Assembly (NCBI GenBank): GCA_963825565.1
Contig: CAWGTW010000004.1
Location: 620,001-684,000, forward strand
Direction of reading: 5' to 3'
Source of the DNA: JBFGCT01 sp963825565
GTDB lineage: Bacteria > Actinomycetota > Acidimicrobiia > Acidimicrobiales > Ilumatobacteraceae
Length of the DNA stretch: 64,000 nt
The translations under genes were made by a program, and so were the position numbers. The notes under the pieces are model-generated. The model was not told where the DNA came from and ran no database searches. It saw nothing but the letters and a program-made list of their open reading frames with translations. Of the stretch, positions 47,984 to 57,410 are shown in pieces; position 1 is the stretch's first letter, and each line of letters starts with the position of its first letter.

Positions 47984-49092
47984 TGGCACTCATCGACCCG
48001 ATCACCGTTCCCGACACCGACACCCGCCCGCCCGAAGGCTTCCATGGCCTCGGTGCCGACGCACCGGCATCGGCACCGCTGGCGCGACCGACCAACATCC
48101 TCGACCCGGGCTTCGACCTGACGCTTCGGCCGATGCGCTACCCGGTCTTCTACGACATGTACCGGGACGCGATCAAGAACACCTGGACCGTCGACGAGAT
48201 CGACTTCTCCGACGACCTGGTCGATCTCGATCGCAAGCTGATGCCGGCCGAGAAGCATCTCGTGTCGCGGTTGGTCGCGTTCTTCGCCACCGGCGACTCG
48301 ATCGTGTCCAACAACCTGGTGCTCAACCTGTACCAGCACATCAACGCGCCCGAGGCGCGGATGTACCTGTCTCGACAGCTCTACGAGGAAGCGCTGCACG
48401 TCCAGTTCTACCTGACGCTGCTCGACAACTACATCCCGGACCTGCACGAGCGCGAGGCGGCGTTCGCAGCGATCAACAACATCCCGTCGATCAAGTCCAA
48501 AGCCGAGTTCTGCTTCAAGTGGATGGACTCGATCGAGGCGCTCGATCGGCTGGAGACGCCCGAGCAACGCAAGCGGTTCCTCCTCAACCTGATCTGCTTC
48601 GCCACGTGCATCGAGGGGTTGTTCTTCTTCGCCGCGTTCGCCTACGTCTACTTCCTTCGCTCGAAGGGTCTGCTCAACGGGCTCGCCGACGGAACGAACT
48701 GGGTGTTCCGTGACGAGTCCTGCCACATGAACTTCGCCCTCGAGGTCGTGGCCACGGTGCGCGCCGAGCAGCCCGAGCTGTTCGACGACCAGCTCGAGGC
48801 CGACATCCGCCAGATGCTGAACGACGCGGTCGACTGTGAGGTCGAGTTCGCCGCCGACGTGCTCGGCGAAGGGGTGCCGGGCATGAGCCTCGCCGACACC
48901 CGTACGTACCTCGAGTACGTCGCCGACCTGCGGCTCGGTCAACTCGGGTACCAGATCGAGTACGGGGCCAAGAACCCGTTCTCGTTCATGGAGCTGCAGG
49001 ACGTGCAGGGCCTGTCGAACTTCTTCGAGCGGACGGTGTCGAGCTACCAGACCGGCGTCGAAGGCGACGTCTCCTTCGACGAGGAGTTCTGA
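47983..49092 (+). CDS. nrdB: ribonucleoside-diphosphate reductase, beta subunit
   Basis: 369-residue diiron subunit that supplies the radical. Iron ligands and the radical tyrosine are in FFATGDSIVSNN, YEEALHVQFYLTLLDN (Glu, His and Tyr in the spacing of E115/H118/Y122 of the E. coli enzyme), CIEGLFFFAAF and FRDESCHMNFALE. The tail is acidic (VSFDEEF), as expected for docking on NrdA. The ATG is part of TGATG shared with the nrdA stop. A long inverted repeat follows. Confidence 0.93.
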   Translation: MALIDPITVPDTDTRPPEGFHGLGADAPASAPLARPTNILDPGFDLTLRPMRYPVFYDMYRDAIKNTWTVDEIDFSDDLVDLDRKLMPAEKHLVSRLVAFFATGDSIVSNNLVLNLYQHINAPEARMYLSRQLYEEALHVQFYLTLLDNYIPDLHEREAAFAAINNIPSIKSKAEFCFKWMDSIEALDRLETPEQRKRFLLNLICFATCIEGLFFFAAFAYVYFLRSKGLLNGLADGTNWVFRDESCHMNFALEVVATVRAEQPELFDDQLEADIRQMLNDAVDCEVEFAADVLGEGVPGMSLADTRTYLEYVADLRLGQLGYQIEYGAKNPFSFMELQDVQGLSNFFERTVSSYQTGVEGDVSFDEEF

Positions 49093-49106
49093 CCCCCCGC
49101 CCGCCG

Positions 49107-49162
49107 ACCGTCTGCGTCGCGAGATCGGCGCGCACGGCGCTCACGATCGCGACGCAAACGGT
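49107..49162. terminator. inverted repeat downstream of nrdB
   Basis: 16-base arms 49107-49122 and 49147-49162 match at 15 of 16 positions around a 24-base spacer that is itself GC-rich. It follows the nrdB stop by 15 bases and precedes the ATPase gene, so it may end the nrdAB transcript. Confidence 0.5.
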
Positions 49163-49234
49163 GGGACGTGTGTCACGGTGCGGGGCAAACCCTTCGGCCT
49201 CCGAACGCACGAGGCACTCGGTACCGTGACGCCG

Positions 49235-50182
49235 ATGGAAGCGACGAGTGCTGACTGGCTGCTGAGCGCTCACGTGGCGATCGTCGCTGGCAAGGGCGGC
49301 GTCGGATCGTCGACGGTGGCCGCGGCGTATGCGCTGGCCGCCGCCCAGCGCGGGGCCGACGTGCTGTTCGTCGCCGTCGACGGTCGGCCGGGGATGGGTC
49401 CGCTGCTCGGCGGTGACGAACTCGGCGATCGCGACCGCCTGCTCCAACGGGTCGCGGGCGGCGGTCGGGTGCGAGGCCGGACGATCCCGGCCGAGCAGGC
49501 GTTCAGCGACTACCTCGAGTTGAAGGGCGTCGGCGGGCTCCTGCGCCGGGCGGCGACCGCGGCGTCGCTGCCGATGATCGCCGCTGCCACACCGGGCCTC
49601 GAACACCTGCTCGTGCTCGGGATGGTCAAGCAGCTCGAGCTGGAGCGGACCGCCGACCTCATCGTGGTCGACGCCCCCCCGGCGGGACACGCTGCGCCGT
49701 TCCTGCGGTCGGCGGGCGGGCTGTCCGACGTGGTCAAGTCGGGTCCCGTGCTCGAGCAGGCCGAAGAGGTCGGCGAGATGCTCGGCGACCCGCAACGGTC
49801 GCGGGCGATGCTGGTCACGCTTCCAGAGGAGACCCCGGTCAACGAGGTGATCGAGCTGGCGGCCGACCTCGCCGACGGGGTGGGGATGGCGTTCCTGCCG
49901 CTCGTCGTCAACGGATGCTGGGCCGACCGCCCCGGTCTGGCGAAGACCCCGGCGATGGCCGCCCGCTCGCACCAGACCAAGCTGACCACCGCCGCCAAGG
50001 ACGCACTCGAATCGGCGGCGGGATTCGGCCGCATCCGCCTCGCGCAGCAGGACCAACAGCTGACCCGGCTGCGCGACTCGCTCGATCTGCCGATCATCAA
50101 GCTCCCACGCCTCGCGACGACCGAACTCGGCCCGGACGAGCTCCCGATCCTCGCCGCCGCGCTGGCTGGGGAAGCGCCGTGA
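49235..50182 (+). CDS. ArsA/Get3-like ATPase, first of a pair
   Basis: 315 residues with a deviant Walker A, AGKGGVGSSTVAAAYALA, a Walker B-like DLIVVDAPPAGHAAP, and no arsenite-binding cysteine triad. It resembles the mycobacterial Rv3679/Rv3680 pair, bacterial relatives of Get3. ATG at 49235 was chosen; a GTG-type start at 49178 would add a poor 19-residue extension. It overlaps the second ATPase gene by four bases. Membrane-protein targeting or polar-compound tolerance have been proposed for the family; the role here is not shown. Confidence 0.85.
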   Translation: MEATSADWLLSAHVAIVAGKGGVGSSTVAAAYALAAAQRGADVLFVAVDGRPGMGPLLGGDELGDRDRLLQRVAGGGRVRGRTIPAEQAFSDYLELKGVGGLLRRAATAASLPMIAAATPGLEHLLVLGMVKQLELERTADLIVVDAPPAGHAAPFLRSAGGLSDVVKSGPVLEQAEEVGEMLGDPQRSRAMLVTLPEETPVNEVIELAADLADGVGMAFLPLVVNGCWADRPGLAKTPAMAARSHQTKLTTAAKDALESAAGFGRIRLAQQDQQLTRLRDSLDLPIIKLPRLATTELGPDELPILAAALAGEAP

Positions 50183-51309
50183 GCCGGTCCGCTGCGGCGA
50201 GCGCGGCGTCGCTGAGCGACGCGGTCACCCGGGCCGACCTCCTCGTGACTTGCGGACCCGGCGGCGTCGGCAAGACGACGACCGCCGCCGCGCTCGGCGT
50301 CGCCGCGGCCCGGTCGGGCCGCCGGACCGTCGTCGTGACGGTCGACCCGGCGCGCCGGCTCGCTGACGCGCTCGGGCTCGAGGAGGGGGCGGCGGCCAAC
50401 GACCCGCACCTCGTGACCGGGGTGACGAAGCGATCGAGCGACGGCGCGCTGTGGGCGCTGATGCTCGATGCCGAGACGACGTTCGATCGTCTGGTGCACG
50501 AACAGGCGGGGAGCGAGCGGCAGGCCGAGGCGGTGCTCAGGAACCCGGTCTACCGGGCGATCTCCGGGTCGCTCGCCGGCGCCCAGGAGTACATGGCGAT
50601 CGAGCGGCTGCACCAGCTGTACACGAGCGGCGATTGGGACCTCGTCATCGTCGACACGCCGCCGTCGCGGCACGCGATCGACCTCCTCGAGGCACCGGAC
50701 CGGCTGATCCGGTTCCTGTCCCATCCGGTGTACCGCACGCTGACGGTCGGCCAGCGGGCGTTCGCCCGCGTCACCAACGCCGCGGCGGGGGCGTTCCTGT
50801 GGGCGGTGCGGCGGCTCGCCGGCCCGCAGATCGTCGAGGACACGATCGAGTTCTTCCGTTCGCTCTCGAACATCGAACCCGGTCTGCGCCGGCGGGCCAA
50901 GGAGGTCTCCGAGCTCCTGCACTCCGACGCGGCGACGTTCGTAGTGGTGTGCAGTCCGCGCGCCGAGGCGATGACCGAGGCCGAGCACCTGGTCGAGGCC
51001 TTGGGTGACCGCGGGTACCCCTTCGGCGGTGTCGTGGTCAACCTGATCCATCCGCTGCCGGAGCCGCTCGCTCCAGCCGACGCCGCAGCGCTCGCCGGAC
51101 TCGAACCCGGCCCGCTCGCAGACCACGTCGACTGGCACGCGGAGCTCACCGAGATCGCCGAGGCCGAGCGCGAGGAGCTCGCCGTGCTGCGGGCGATGGC
51201 CGGCGACGTGCCGTTCGTCGAGCTGCCGGTGCTCGACACCGACATCCACGATGTCCCCGGGCTCGCCGGGCTCGCCGAGCGGCTGATGGGTCGCCCACCC
51301 GGCGGGTGA
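50179..51309 (+). CDS. ArsA/Get3-like ATPase, second of a pair
   Basis: 376 residues. Walker A CGPGGVGKTTTAAALGVAAA is canonical, unlike its partner; Switch I is VVTVDPARRLADALGL and Switch II DLVIVDTPPSRHAIDLLEAPD. This Rv3680-like subunit is likely the main catalytic half of a heterodimer with the preceding protein. GTGA overlap with the upstream stop indicates coupled translation. Confidence 0.88.
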   Translation: MSRSAAASAASLSDAVTRADLLVTCGPGGVGKTTTAAALGVAAARSGRRTVVVTVDPARRLADALGLEEGAAANDPHLVTGVTKRSSDGALWALMLDAETTFDRLVHEQAGSERQAEAVLRNPVYRAISGSLAGAQEYMAIERLHQLYTSGDWDLVIVDTPPSRHAIDLLEAPDRLIRFLSHPVYRTLTVGQRAFARVTNAAAGAFLWAVRRLAGPQIVEDTIEFFRSLSNIEPGLRRRAKEVSELLHSDAATFVVVCSPRAEAMTEAEHLVEALGDRGYPFGGVVVNLIHPLPEPLAPADAAALAGLEPGPLADHVDWHAELTEIAEAEREELAVLRAMAGDVPFVELPVLDTDIHDVPGLAGLAERLMGRPPGG

Positions 51310-51420
51310 CCCGCTCCACGACGGTGCGGGCCGCCCGAATCGTGGGTTGCGGGGTTGCCGAACGGTCGTGGCGCCGCGACCGGTGACCGCACGACGCAGC
51401 CGGCCGTGCCGGTCGGACGG

Positions 51421-51987
51421 CTACGCGAACTCGTGCGTCGCGTCCGACGAAGCGCCGGCCCGCTGCGGCCAGCAGCAGCGATGGGCGAGGTAGGTCGCGC
51501 CGACCACGATCAACACGTCGCCGATGCTGAAGACGTTGGCCAGCGGCCAACCCTGCGGGATGGCGAAGACATCGCCGAGGACGAGGAGATGGGCGTCGTC
51601 GAGCACGCTCGAGTTCTCGAACCCCGCACCGTCGGCCACGGCAAGGCCCGCTCGGCTCCAGGCTCCGGCGCTCGCCGGCATCACGCCCTCGTTGGCGACG
51701 ATCGCGGCGACGTTGCACCCCGCACCGAGGGCGATCAGGGGGACACCGGGCACCCGCCGGTTGAGCCAGAGGAACCCGAAGGCCAACGCGTACCCCGCAA
51801 CGTGCACCGAGCGGGCGATCGGCGCGGCGATCACCGAGCCGAGGACTTCGACGACGAGGGTCTGGGTGATCAACGCGATCCAGATCAACGAGACGCGGTA
51901 CAGCTCCAGACCCGCGAGCGCCCGGAGACGACCCCCGACCAGCTTGACGCTCGCGACGCCGCACAGCGTCGCCACGACGACGATCAT
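51421..51987 (-). CDS. DUF5317 membrane protein
   Basis: 188 residues, about five hydrophobic segments. The conserved NEGVMPASAGAW, FENSSVLDDAHLLVLGDVFAIPQGWPLANVFSIGDVLIVVG matches DUF5317, seen mainly in actinobacteria and chloroflexi, with unknown function. ATG at 51987 overlaps the stop of the upstream GGDEF-EAL gene (ATGA), so the two are translationally linked. Confidence 0.85.
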   Translation of the reverse strand: MIVVVATLCGVASVKLVGGRLRALAGLELYRVSLIWIALITQTLVVEVLGSVIAAPIARSVHVAGYALAFGFLWLNRRVPGVPLIALGAGCNVAAIVANEGVMPASAGAWSRAGLAVADGAGFENSSVLDDAHLLVLGDVFAIPQGWPLANVFSIGDVLIVVGATYLAHRCCWPQRAGASSDATHEFA

Positions 51988-54065
51988 CCGACCGGCACCT
52001 GCACGTGGGTGGGAACGAGGGCGGGCAGGGCATCGGCAGCCCGTCGACCGTCGGTGCGATCGAGCGACTCGTCGTCGAGCTTGCGCCGGAGGAGCTCGAT
52101 CGGGATCGGCTTCGAGATGAAGAATCCCTGTGCGACGTCGCAGGAGGCGGCCCGCAGGCGGGCGAAGGTCTCGGCGTCCTCGACGCCTTCGGCGACGATC
52201 TCCAAACCGAGCCGGTGGGCCAGTTCGATCACGGTCCACACGATCTGTGCGTCGCGCTCGTCGGCCCGGATCCCGGAGATGAAGGATCGGTCGATCTTGA
52301 TCCGGTCGACCGGGAGGTCGCGGAGCGTGGCGAACGACGAGTAGCCCGTTCCGAAGTCGTCGATCGAGATGCGCACGCCCGCGTGCCTGAGTGCGTCGAT
52401 CGCCAACACGGTCCGCTCCGGCTGCCGGGCGATCGCGCTCTCGGTGATCTCGAGCTCGAGCCGGTCACTCGACGCCCCGACGTTGCGGAGCACCTCGAGT
52501 GTCCTTCCCGCGAAGTGCCGATCCTCGAGGTTGCGGGCCGACACGTTGATGGCGACCGTGATGTCGTGCTCGAGGCTGCCGATCTCGCGCAGCGCCCGCT
52601 CGATCACGAGATCGGTCAGCGGTCCGATCAGGTCGGTCTGCTCGGCCAGGGCGACGAAGTCGTCGGGCTGGATGCGTCCGAGGCGGGGATGGTCCCAGCG
52701 GATCAGCGCTTCGACCCCGTTGATCGTTCCCGACCTGAGGTCGACCTGCGGCTGGTAGTCGATGGCGAACTGCTCTTGCTCGATGGCCGCGGAGAGGTCA
52801 CTGAGCAGGGCGACCCGACCGCAGTCGCGCGTCGACCCGACGACTTGGTACAACTCGACACACGACCGTTGACGCTTGGCCCGGTACATGGCGACGTCGG
52901 CGGAGTGCAGGAGCTGGCTCGGTGTCACGCCGTGATCGGGGAAGAGGGCGACGCCGATGCTCGAACCGGTCGTCAGGGGGAACCCGTTGACGACGAGGGG
53001 GATCTGCAGCGCTTCGTGGAGGATGGTCACGAGTTCGAGGGCGTCATCCGGCTCGACATCGCGGATGAAGATGGCGAACTCGTCGCCGCCGAGCCGGGCG
53101 ACCGTCGCGCTGGCGGGCAGCGCTCCGGTGATCCGCCGGGCGAAGGTCACCAGCACCTCGTCGCCCGTCTGGTGACCGAGTCGGTCGTTGATCTCCTTGA
53201 ACCGATCGAGGTCGAGGATCGCGACCACTCCCTCGCCCGTCCCGTCCTCGGTGAACGCAGCGAGCTCGTGCCCGAACGCACGACGGTTGAGGACCTGGGT
53301 CAGGGGGTCGTGACTCGCGTCGTGGGCTCGTTGCAGGGCGAGACGCGCCGTCTGGAACACGAGGAACGTCGCCGTGCCGATCAACGGCAGCATCAACATG
53401 CTGTACCGCAGGCTGATGACGAGGATCGGGGCGAGGGCGAGCATCGCCGCATCGGCGGAGATGGTCAGCACGAACTCGTCGCGCAGCATGACGAGGAAGG
53501 GCTTGCCTTCGATCAGGGAGAGCAGGTAGCAGATCAGCACGCCGTTGATGGCGAACACGAGCGTGCCGCTGACGATGAGAGCGAGTCCCCACGAGAACGG
53601 CATCGTCACGTGCTCGAAGAGCGGGCCGCGGATTCCGAAGGCGACGATGACGAGCCCGCCGACCGCCAACGACAACGAGATCTGGGCGGTGTTGAACACG
53701 ATCTTGCGCAGCGCCCGGCCGGCGGCGACGTCGGCGATCACCGTCGTCAATGCCATCACGACGACGGCGACCGTCGGGCTACCGAGCAGGACGAGGGCGA
53801 AGGCGAACGACCAACTCGGGGTGACGACCCCGCCATCGCCGAAGCGCAGCCAGGTCGTCGCCTTGACCTCGGAGGCGAGCAACAGCGTCGCCACGACGAC
53901 GAACACCGCCCAGTCGACGCCGCCGTGCTCGCGGCCGTACTCGATCTTGGCGAGGAGGGCGGTGATCGCGACCGACATCAACGCGGTGAGCGCGATGAAG
54001 CGGTTGACGGCGGCGCCCGAGCGGACGGACCCGACGTCAGGATCGGAGTTGGGGAGCATTGCCAT
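51984..54065 (-). CDS. membrane-anchored GGDEF-EAL cyclic-di-GMP enzyme
   Basis: 693 residues. About seven transmembrane segments (residues 20-235, MASE-like), a GGDEF domain (about 245-405) and an EAL domain (about 420-665). GGDEF reads LGGDEF but lacks an RxxD inhibitory site (PASA stands there). EAL motifs are intact: VEALIRW, INVSARNL, LEITES, IDDFGTGYSS, IKIDRSF, VAEGVED, so phosphodiesterase activity is likely. Coupled with a DUF5317 gene. Its partner at 19405 has the reverse pattern. Confidence 0.9.
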   Translation of the reverse strand: MAMLPNSDPDVGSVRSGAAVNRFIALTALMSVAITALLAKIEYGREHGGVDWAVFVVVATLLLASEVKATTWLRFGDGGVVTPSWSFAFALVLLGSPTVAVVVMALTTVIADVAAGRALRKIVFNTAQISLSLAVGGLVIVAFGIRGPLFEHVTMPFSWGLALIVSGTLVFAINGVLICYLLSLIEGKPFLVMLRDEFVLTISADAAMLALAPILVISLRYSMLMLPLIGTATFLVFQTARLALQRAHDASHDPLTQVLNRRAFGHELAAFTEDGTGEGVVAILDLDRFKEINDRLGHQTGDEVLVTFARRITGALPASATVARLGGDEFAIFIRDVEPDDALELVTILHEALQIPLVVNGFPLTTGSSIGVALFPDHGVTPSQLLHSADVAMYRAKRQRSCVELYQVVGSTRDCGRVALLSDLSAAIEQEQFAIDYQPQVDLRSGTINGVEALIRWDHPRLGRIQPDDFVALAEQTDLIGPLTDLVIERALREIGSLEHDITVAINVSARNLEDRHFAGRTLEVLRNVGASSDRLELEITESAIARQPERTVLAIDALRHAGVRISIDDFGTGYSSFATLRDLPVDRIKIDRSFISGIRADERDAQIVWTVIELAHRLGLEIVAEGVEDAETFARLRAASCDVAQGFFISKPIPIELLRRKLDDESLDRTDGRRAADALPALVPTHVQVPVG

Positions 54066-54134
54066 GGTGGTGCCTGCGGCCGGACCGCTCGACGCCGGCC
54101 GGACGGTTCAACCCGTCCGGCCGGCACCGTCGGA

Positions 54135-54266
54135 TCACGCGGTCAGTACCACTTCCGCGGCGCGCCGGTTCGCGGCGATCAACGCCACGACGGTGCTCGC
54201 CGCCGTTGCGGCACGGTAGGCCGGGGAGGCCACGCGCCATTTGATGGATGCCTTGAGCTTGCTCAT
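54135..54266 (-). CDS. 43-residue hypothetical peptide
   Basis: Sequence starts MSKLKASIKWRVASPAYRAA and continues with a hydrophobic, Ala/Val-rich C-terminal half, so it may associate with the membrane. A good AAGGAG site lies before the ATG at 54266. It is on the same strand as, and 69 bases upstream of, the membrane GGDEF-EAL gene. Its function is unknown, and coding status rests on the ribosome binding site and lack of better explanation. Confidence 0.45.
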   Translation of the reverse strand: MSKLKASIKWRVASPAYRAATAASTVVALIAANRRAAEVVLTA

Positions 54267-54478
54267 GGCTCCGTCTCCTTCCGCCCGCTGACGCGGACAA
54301 GCCGGTTGACCGGTGTCCGGCGGACACCCGTCACACCCGGAGGTGCACAAGGGGGATCGGGCCGTTCGGCGGCCCATGCGACTCAAGCTTCGCTCAAGTG
54401 TTCTTCAAGCTCCGGCACCGGCGGCGACCGAGGACGCATTGTCCACCGGGCAACCGGAATCCTTGGTAGGAAGTTGGA

Positions 54479-55888
54479 GTGACCGACGGCGCCGCAGGGG
54501 CCTTTGACGAGACAGCGGAGATGTCTCGTGACCCGCTGCCCACCGGCGAGCTCCCGGCGATCGAGCGGATCGGCCCGCCCCGTAAGCGCCGGATCCGCCC
54601 GGTTCGCATCACGGTGAAGACGTTCCTGCTCGTCGCGGTCGCCTACTTCCTGCTTCCGGGCGTCGTCAGCGGGTTCCGCAAAGCGGCCGAGGCGATCCGC
54701 GACGTCAACCCGCTGCTGATCGCGCTCGGCTTCCTGCTGCAGATCGTCGCGCTGTTCTTCTATTCGCTGCTGACGCGGGCGGCGCTCGGGACGGTCGGCG
54801 ACTCGTTGTCGGCGATGCGGCTCTTCCGGATCCAGCTCAGCACGAAGGCGTTGTCGAACATCGTGCCGGGAGGCAATGCGGCCGGCTCGGCGCTCGGGTA
54901 CCGGCTGCTCACGTTGTCCGGGATCAGCGGCCCCCACGCCGGGTTCGCGCTGGCGACCGCCGGGATCGGTTCTGCGGTGGTCCTCAACGTGATCTTCTGG
55001 ACGGGGTTGATCGTGTCGATCCCGGTCCGGGGCGTGAACCCCGGGTACGGAGCGGCGGCGCTGGTCGGCGTCATCATCATCGGCATCGCGGCGGGGCTGG
55101 TCTTCGGCATCATGGAGGGTCAGGGTCGGGCCGAACGGGTGGTGCGCTACTTGGCCCGCAAGTTCGGCGTCGACGAGGAGAAGTTCGCCGCCGCCCTGCG
55201 CCAGATCGGCGAGCGGCTCGACGAGTTGGTGAGCAACCGCCAGTTGCTCAAGCGCGTGGTGTTCTGGGCATCGGCGAACTGGCTGGTCGACGCGCTGTCG
55301 CTGTGGGTGTTCATCAGGGCGTTCGGGGAGACGCTCGACCCCGACGCTCTGATCGTCGCGTTCGGCCTCGCCAACATCCTCGCCGCACTTCCGATCCTGC
55401 CCGGCGGCCTCGGCGTCGTCGAGGGCACCTATGTGACGGCGTTGGTCGGGTTCGGCATGCCGCGCAGCGTCGCGGTGACCGCGACCGCGGCCTACCGTTC
55501 CGCGCAGTACCTCTTCCCGATCTTTCTCGGCGCGGTCGCGTACGCGTCGCTGCGGGTCGGGCCGTGGAGCATCGAGAAGCGCGATCGGCTCGGCAACCTG
55601 CGCGACCTCGCCCGCGTCGAAACCGAGCGCGGCGAATCCAAGATCGACTTCGCGCTGCGGTTCGATCCACACGTGCTCACCGTGACCGGCAAGCCCGAGG
55701 CCACCGGGTCGGGCGAGGCCGTCGACGGTGACGCGCCAGGATCAGCCGACGGTGACGTCGCCGTGAACGTGGGCGACGACGACGGCGCACCCGGCCGCGG
55801 AGCGGGCAATGGGTGGGTCCCGGTGGCCGACCGCGACGGCGAGGCCGACGGCGGCGGCGACCCCGGCGGCGACGGCCGGGGCGCCTGA
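54479..55888 (+). CDS. flippase-like membrane protein (UPF0104/AglD-MprF N-terminal type)
   Basis: 469 residues. An acidic N-terminal region, then eight or so hydrophobic helices (about 45-345) with the family motifs LSNIVPGGNAAGSALGYRLL and LPILPGGLGVVEGTYVTAL, then a long acidic Gly/Asp-rich tail. The family is linked to lysylphosphatidylglycerol flipping or polyprenol-linked glycan transfer; lacking the MprF synthase domain, the substrate is open. Start GTG at 54479. Confidence 0.85.
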   Translation: MTDGAAGAFDETAEMSRDPLPTGELPAIERIGPPRKRRIRPVRITVKTFLLVAVAYFLLPGVVSGFRKAAEAIRDVNPLLIALGFLLQIVALFFYSLLTRAALGTVGDSLSAMRLFRIQLSTKALSNIVPGGNAAGSALGYRLLTLSGISGPHAGFALATAGIGSAVVLNVIFWTGLIVSIPVRGVNPGYGAAALVGVIIIGIAAGLVFGIMEGQGRAERVVRYLARKFGVDEEKFAAALRQIGERLDELVSNRQLLKRVVFWASANWLVDALSLWVFIRAFGETLDPDALIVAFGLANILAALPILPGGLGVVEGTYVTALVGFGMPRSVAVTATAAYRSAQYLFPIFLGAVAYASLRVGPWSIEKRDRLGNLRDLARVETERGESKIDFALRFDPHVLTVTGKPEATGSGEAVDGDAPGSADGDVAVNVGDDDGAPGRGAGNGWVPVADRDGEADGGGDPGGDGRGA

Positions 55889-55928
55889 GCATTGGTCCGA
55901 CCCGTGGCGGGCGGATACGTTCGCCACC

Positions 55929-56444
55929 ATGACGATCCACGAGCGACCCTTCGGGAGGTACCTGGAGGACTTCACCCCCGGCGACGTCCTGCGCCACTGG
56001 CCCGGCAAGACGATCACCGAGTACGACGACCACCTGTTCTGCATGATCACGATGAACCACCACCCGCTGCACACGAACGACTGGTTCGCCGCCCAGTCGG
56101 TACAGGGTCGCAACGTGGTCGTCGGGAACCTGGTCTACAGCCTCGTGCTCGGCATGAGCGTCCCCGACGTGTCGGGTGCGGCGATCGCCAACCTCGAGGT
56201 CGAGACGCTGCAGCACAAGTACCCCACGTTCCACGGTGACACGATCCACGCCGAGACCCGCGTGCTCGAGGTCAACGAGTCCAGGTCCAAGCCCGACCGC
56301 GGGGTGGTCACGGTCGAGACCAAGGGGTTCAACCAGGACGGACAGGAGGTCTGCTACTTCCGGCGCAAGGTCCTGATCTGGAAGCGTGACCAGGCCCCAC
56401 AGCGCCGCCGGCCGTACGACGGCATCGACGTCTGGGCCGACTGA
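55929..56444 (+). CDS. MaoC-family (hot-dog) dehydratase
   Basis: 171 residues, a single hot-dog domain. The hydratase motif region is FCMITMNHHPLHTNDWFA followed by VVGNLVYSLVLGMSV. Enoyl-CoA or mesaconyl-CoA hydration is likely. Being near two HpcH/HpaI-type malyl-CoA lyase homologues (57411, 58489) makes a mesaconyl-CoA/methylmalyl-CoA step plausible, though the usual mesaconyl-CoA hydratase is about twice as long. ATG at 55929; the ribosome binding site is weak. Confidence 0.82.
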   Translation: MTIHERPFGRYLEDFTPGDVLRHWPGKTITEYDDHLFCMITMNHHPLHTNDWFAAQSVQGRNVVVGNLVYSLVLGMSVPDVSGAAIANLEVETLQHKYPTFHGDTIHAETRVLEVNESRSKPDRGVVTVETKGFNQDGQEVCYFRRKVLIWKRDQAPQRRRPYDGIDVWAD

Positions 56445-56472
56445 CGAGCGAATCACCGCTCGCGGAGATGGC

Positions 56473-57294
56473 GTGATCGACGCCGGGGCGGTCCTGGCCT
56501 GGGGGATGCCGAGACTGCGCGACCTGCCGTGGCGGCAGACCCGGGATCCGTGGCCGATCCTGGTCGCCGAGGTGATGCTCCAGCAGACGCAGGCCCGGCG
56601 GGTGATCCCGAAGTGGGAGTCGTTCGTCGAGGCGTACCCCACGCCGGCCGCCTGCGCCGCGGCACCGCTCGGTGACATCCTGCGGAGCTGGCAGGGGCTC
56701 GGGTACCCGCGGCGGGCGCGCAACCTGCGGGCGACCGCCGGCGTCGTCGTCGGTCGACATCGGGGCCAGCTCCCGGCCGACCTCGACGCGCTGGTCGCCC
56801 TCCCCGGGATCGGGCCGTACACCGCACGGGCGGTCCTGGCGTTCGCCTTCGAGCGCGATGTCGCGGTCGTCGACACCAACATCGCCCGGATCCTGGCCCG
56901 GACGGTGGGGGAGCGGCTGACGCCGAAACGGGTCCAGTCCGCGGCCGACCGGCTCGTGCCCCTCGGGGAGGGCTGGGCCTGGAACCAGGTGTTGATCGAT
57001 CTCGGGGCGACGGTGTGCCGACCGTCGCCGCACTGTGACCGCTGCCCGATCGCCGCGGGGTGTGTGTGGCACCGCGGTGGGCATCCCGTGCCGGACCCCG
57101 CCGAGCGATCGGCCGGCGTCAGCGGTCGCCAAGCCCCCTATGAGGGCAGCGCACGCCAGGCCAGGGGTCGGGCGCTCGCCGCGCTCGGCCAGGGCGCGCG
57201 GCCGGTCTCCGAGTTCGATCGGGCGATCGTCGCCGGGCTCGTCGCCGATGGGTTGGTCGCCGTCGAGGGCGAGCTGCTCACCCTGCCCGAGTGA
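56473..57294 (+). CDS. mutY: A/G-specific adenine glycosylase
   Basis: 273 residues; removes adenine mispaired with 8-oxoguanine. The catalytic glutamate is in LVAEVMLQQTQ, the helix-hairpin-helix is LPGIGPYTARAVLAF, and the aspartate is in VVDTNIARIL. The 4Fe-4S ligands are C-x6-C-x2-C-x5-C (CRPSPHCDRCPIAAGC). It lacks the C-terminal NUDIX-like 8-oxoG recognition domain of long MutY proteins, as seen in some actinobacteria. Start GTG at 56473. Confidence 0.9.
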   Translation: MIDAGAVLAWGMPRLRDLPWRQTRDPWPILVAEVMLQQTQARRVIPKWESFVEAYPTPAACAAAPLGDILRSWQGLGYPRRARNLRATAGVVVGRHRGQLPADLDALVALPGIGPYTARAVLAFAFERDVAVVDTNIARILARTVGERLTPKRVQSAADRLVPLGEGWAWNQVLIDLGATVCRPSPHCDRCPIAAGCVWHRGGHPVPDPAERSAGVSGRQAPYEGSARQARGRALAALGQGARPVSEFDRAIVAGLVADGLVAVEGELLTLPE

Positions 57295-57410
57295 CACCAC
57301 GGTCCGCGAGTGCGGTGAGGCCCGCGAGCCGGGACGGGTCGGGAAGCCTCGCCGCTCATCGCCCGCTCGCGGTTTGCTCCCGACGTCGTGGCGGCGCGTA
57401 CCGTTTGGGC

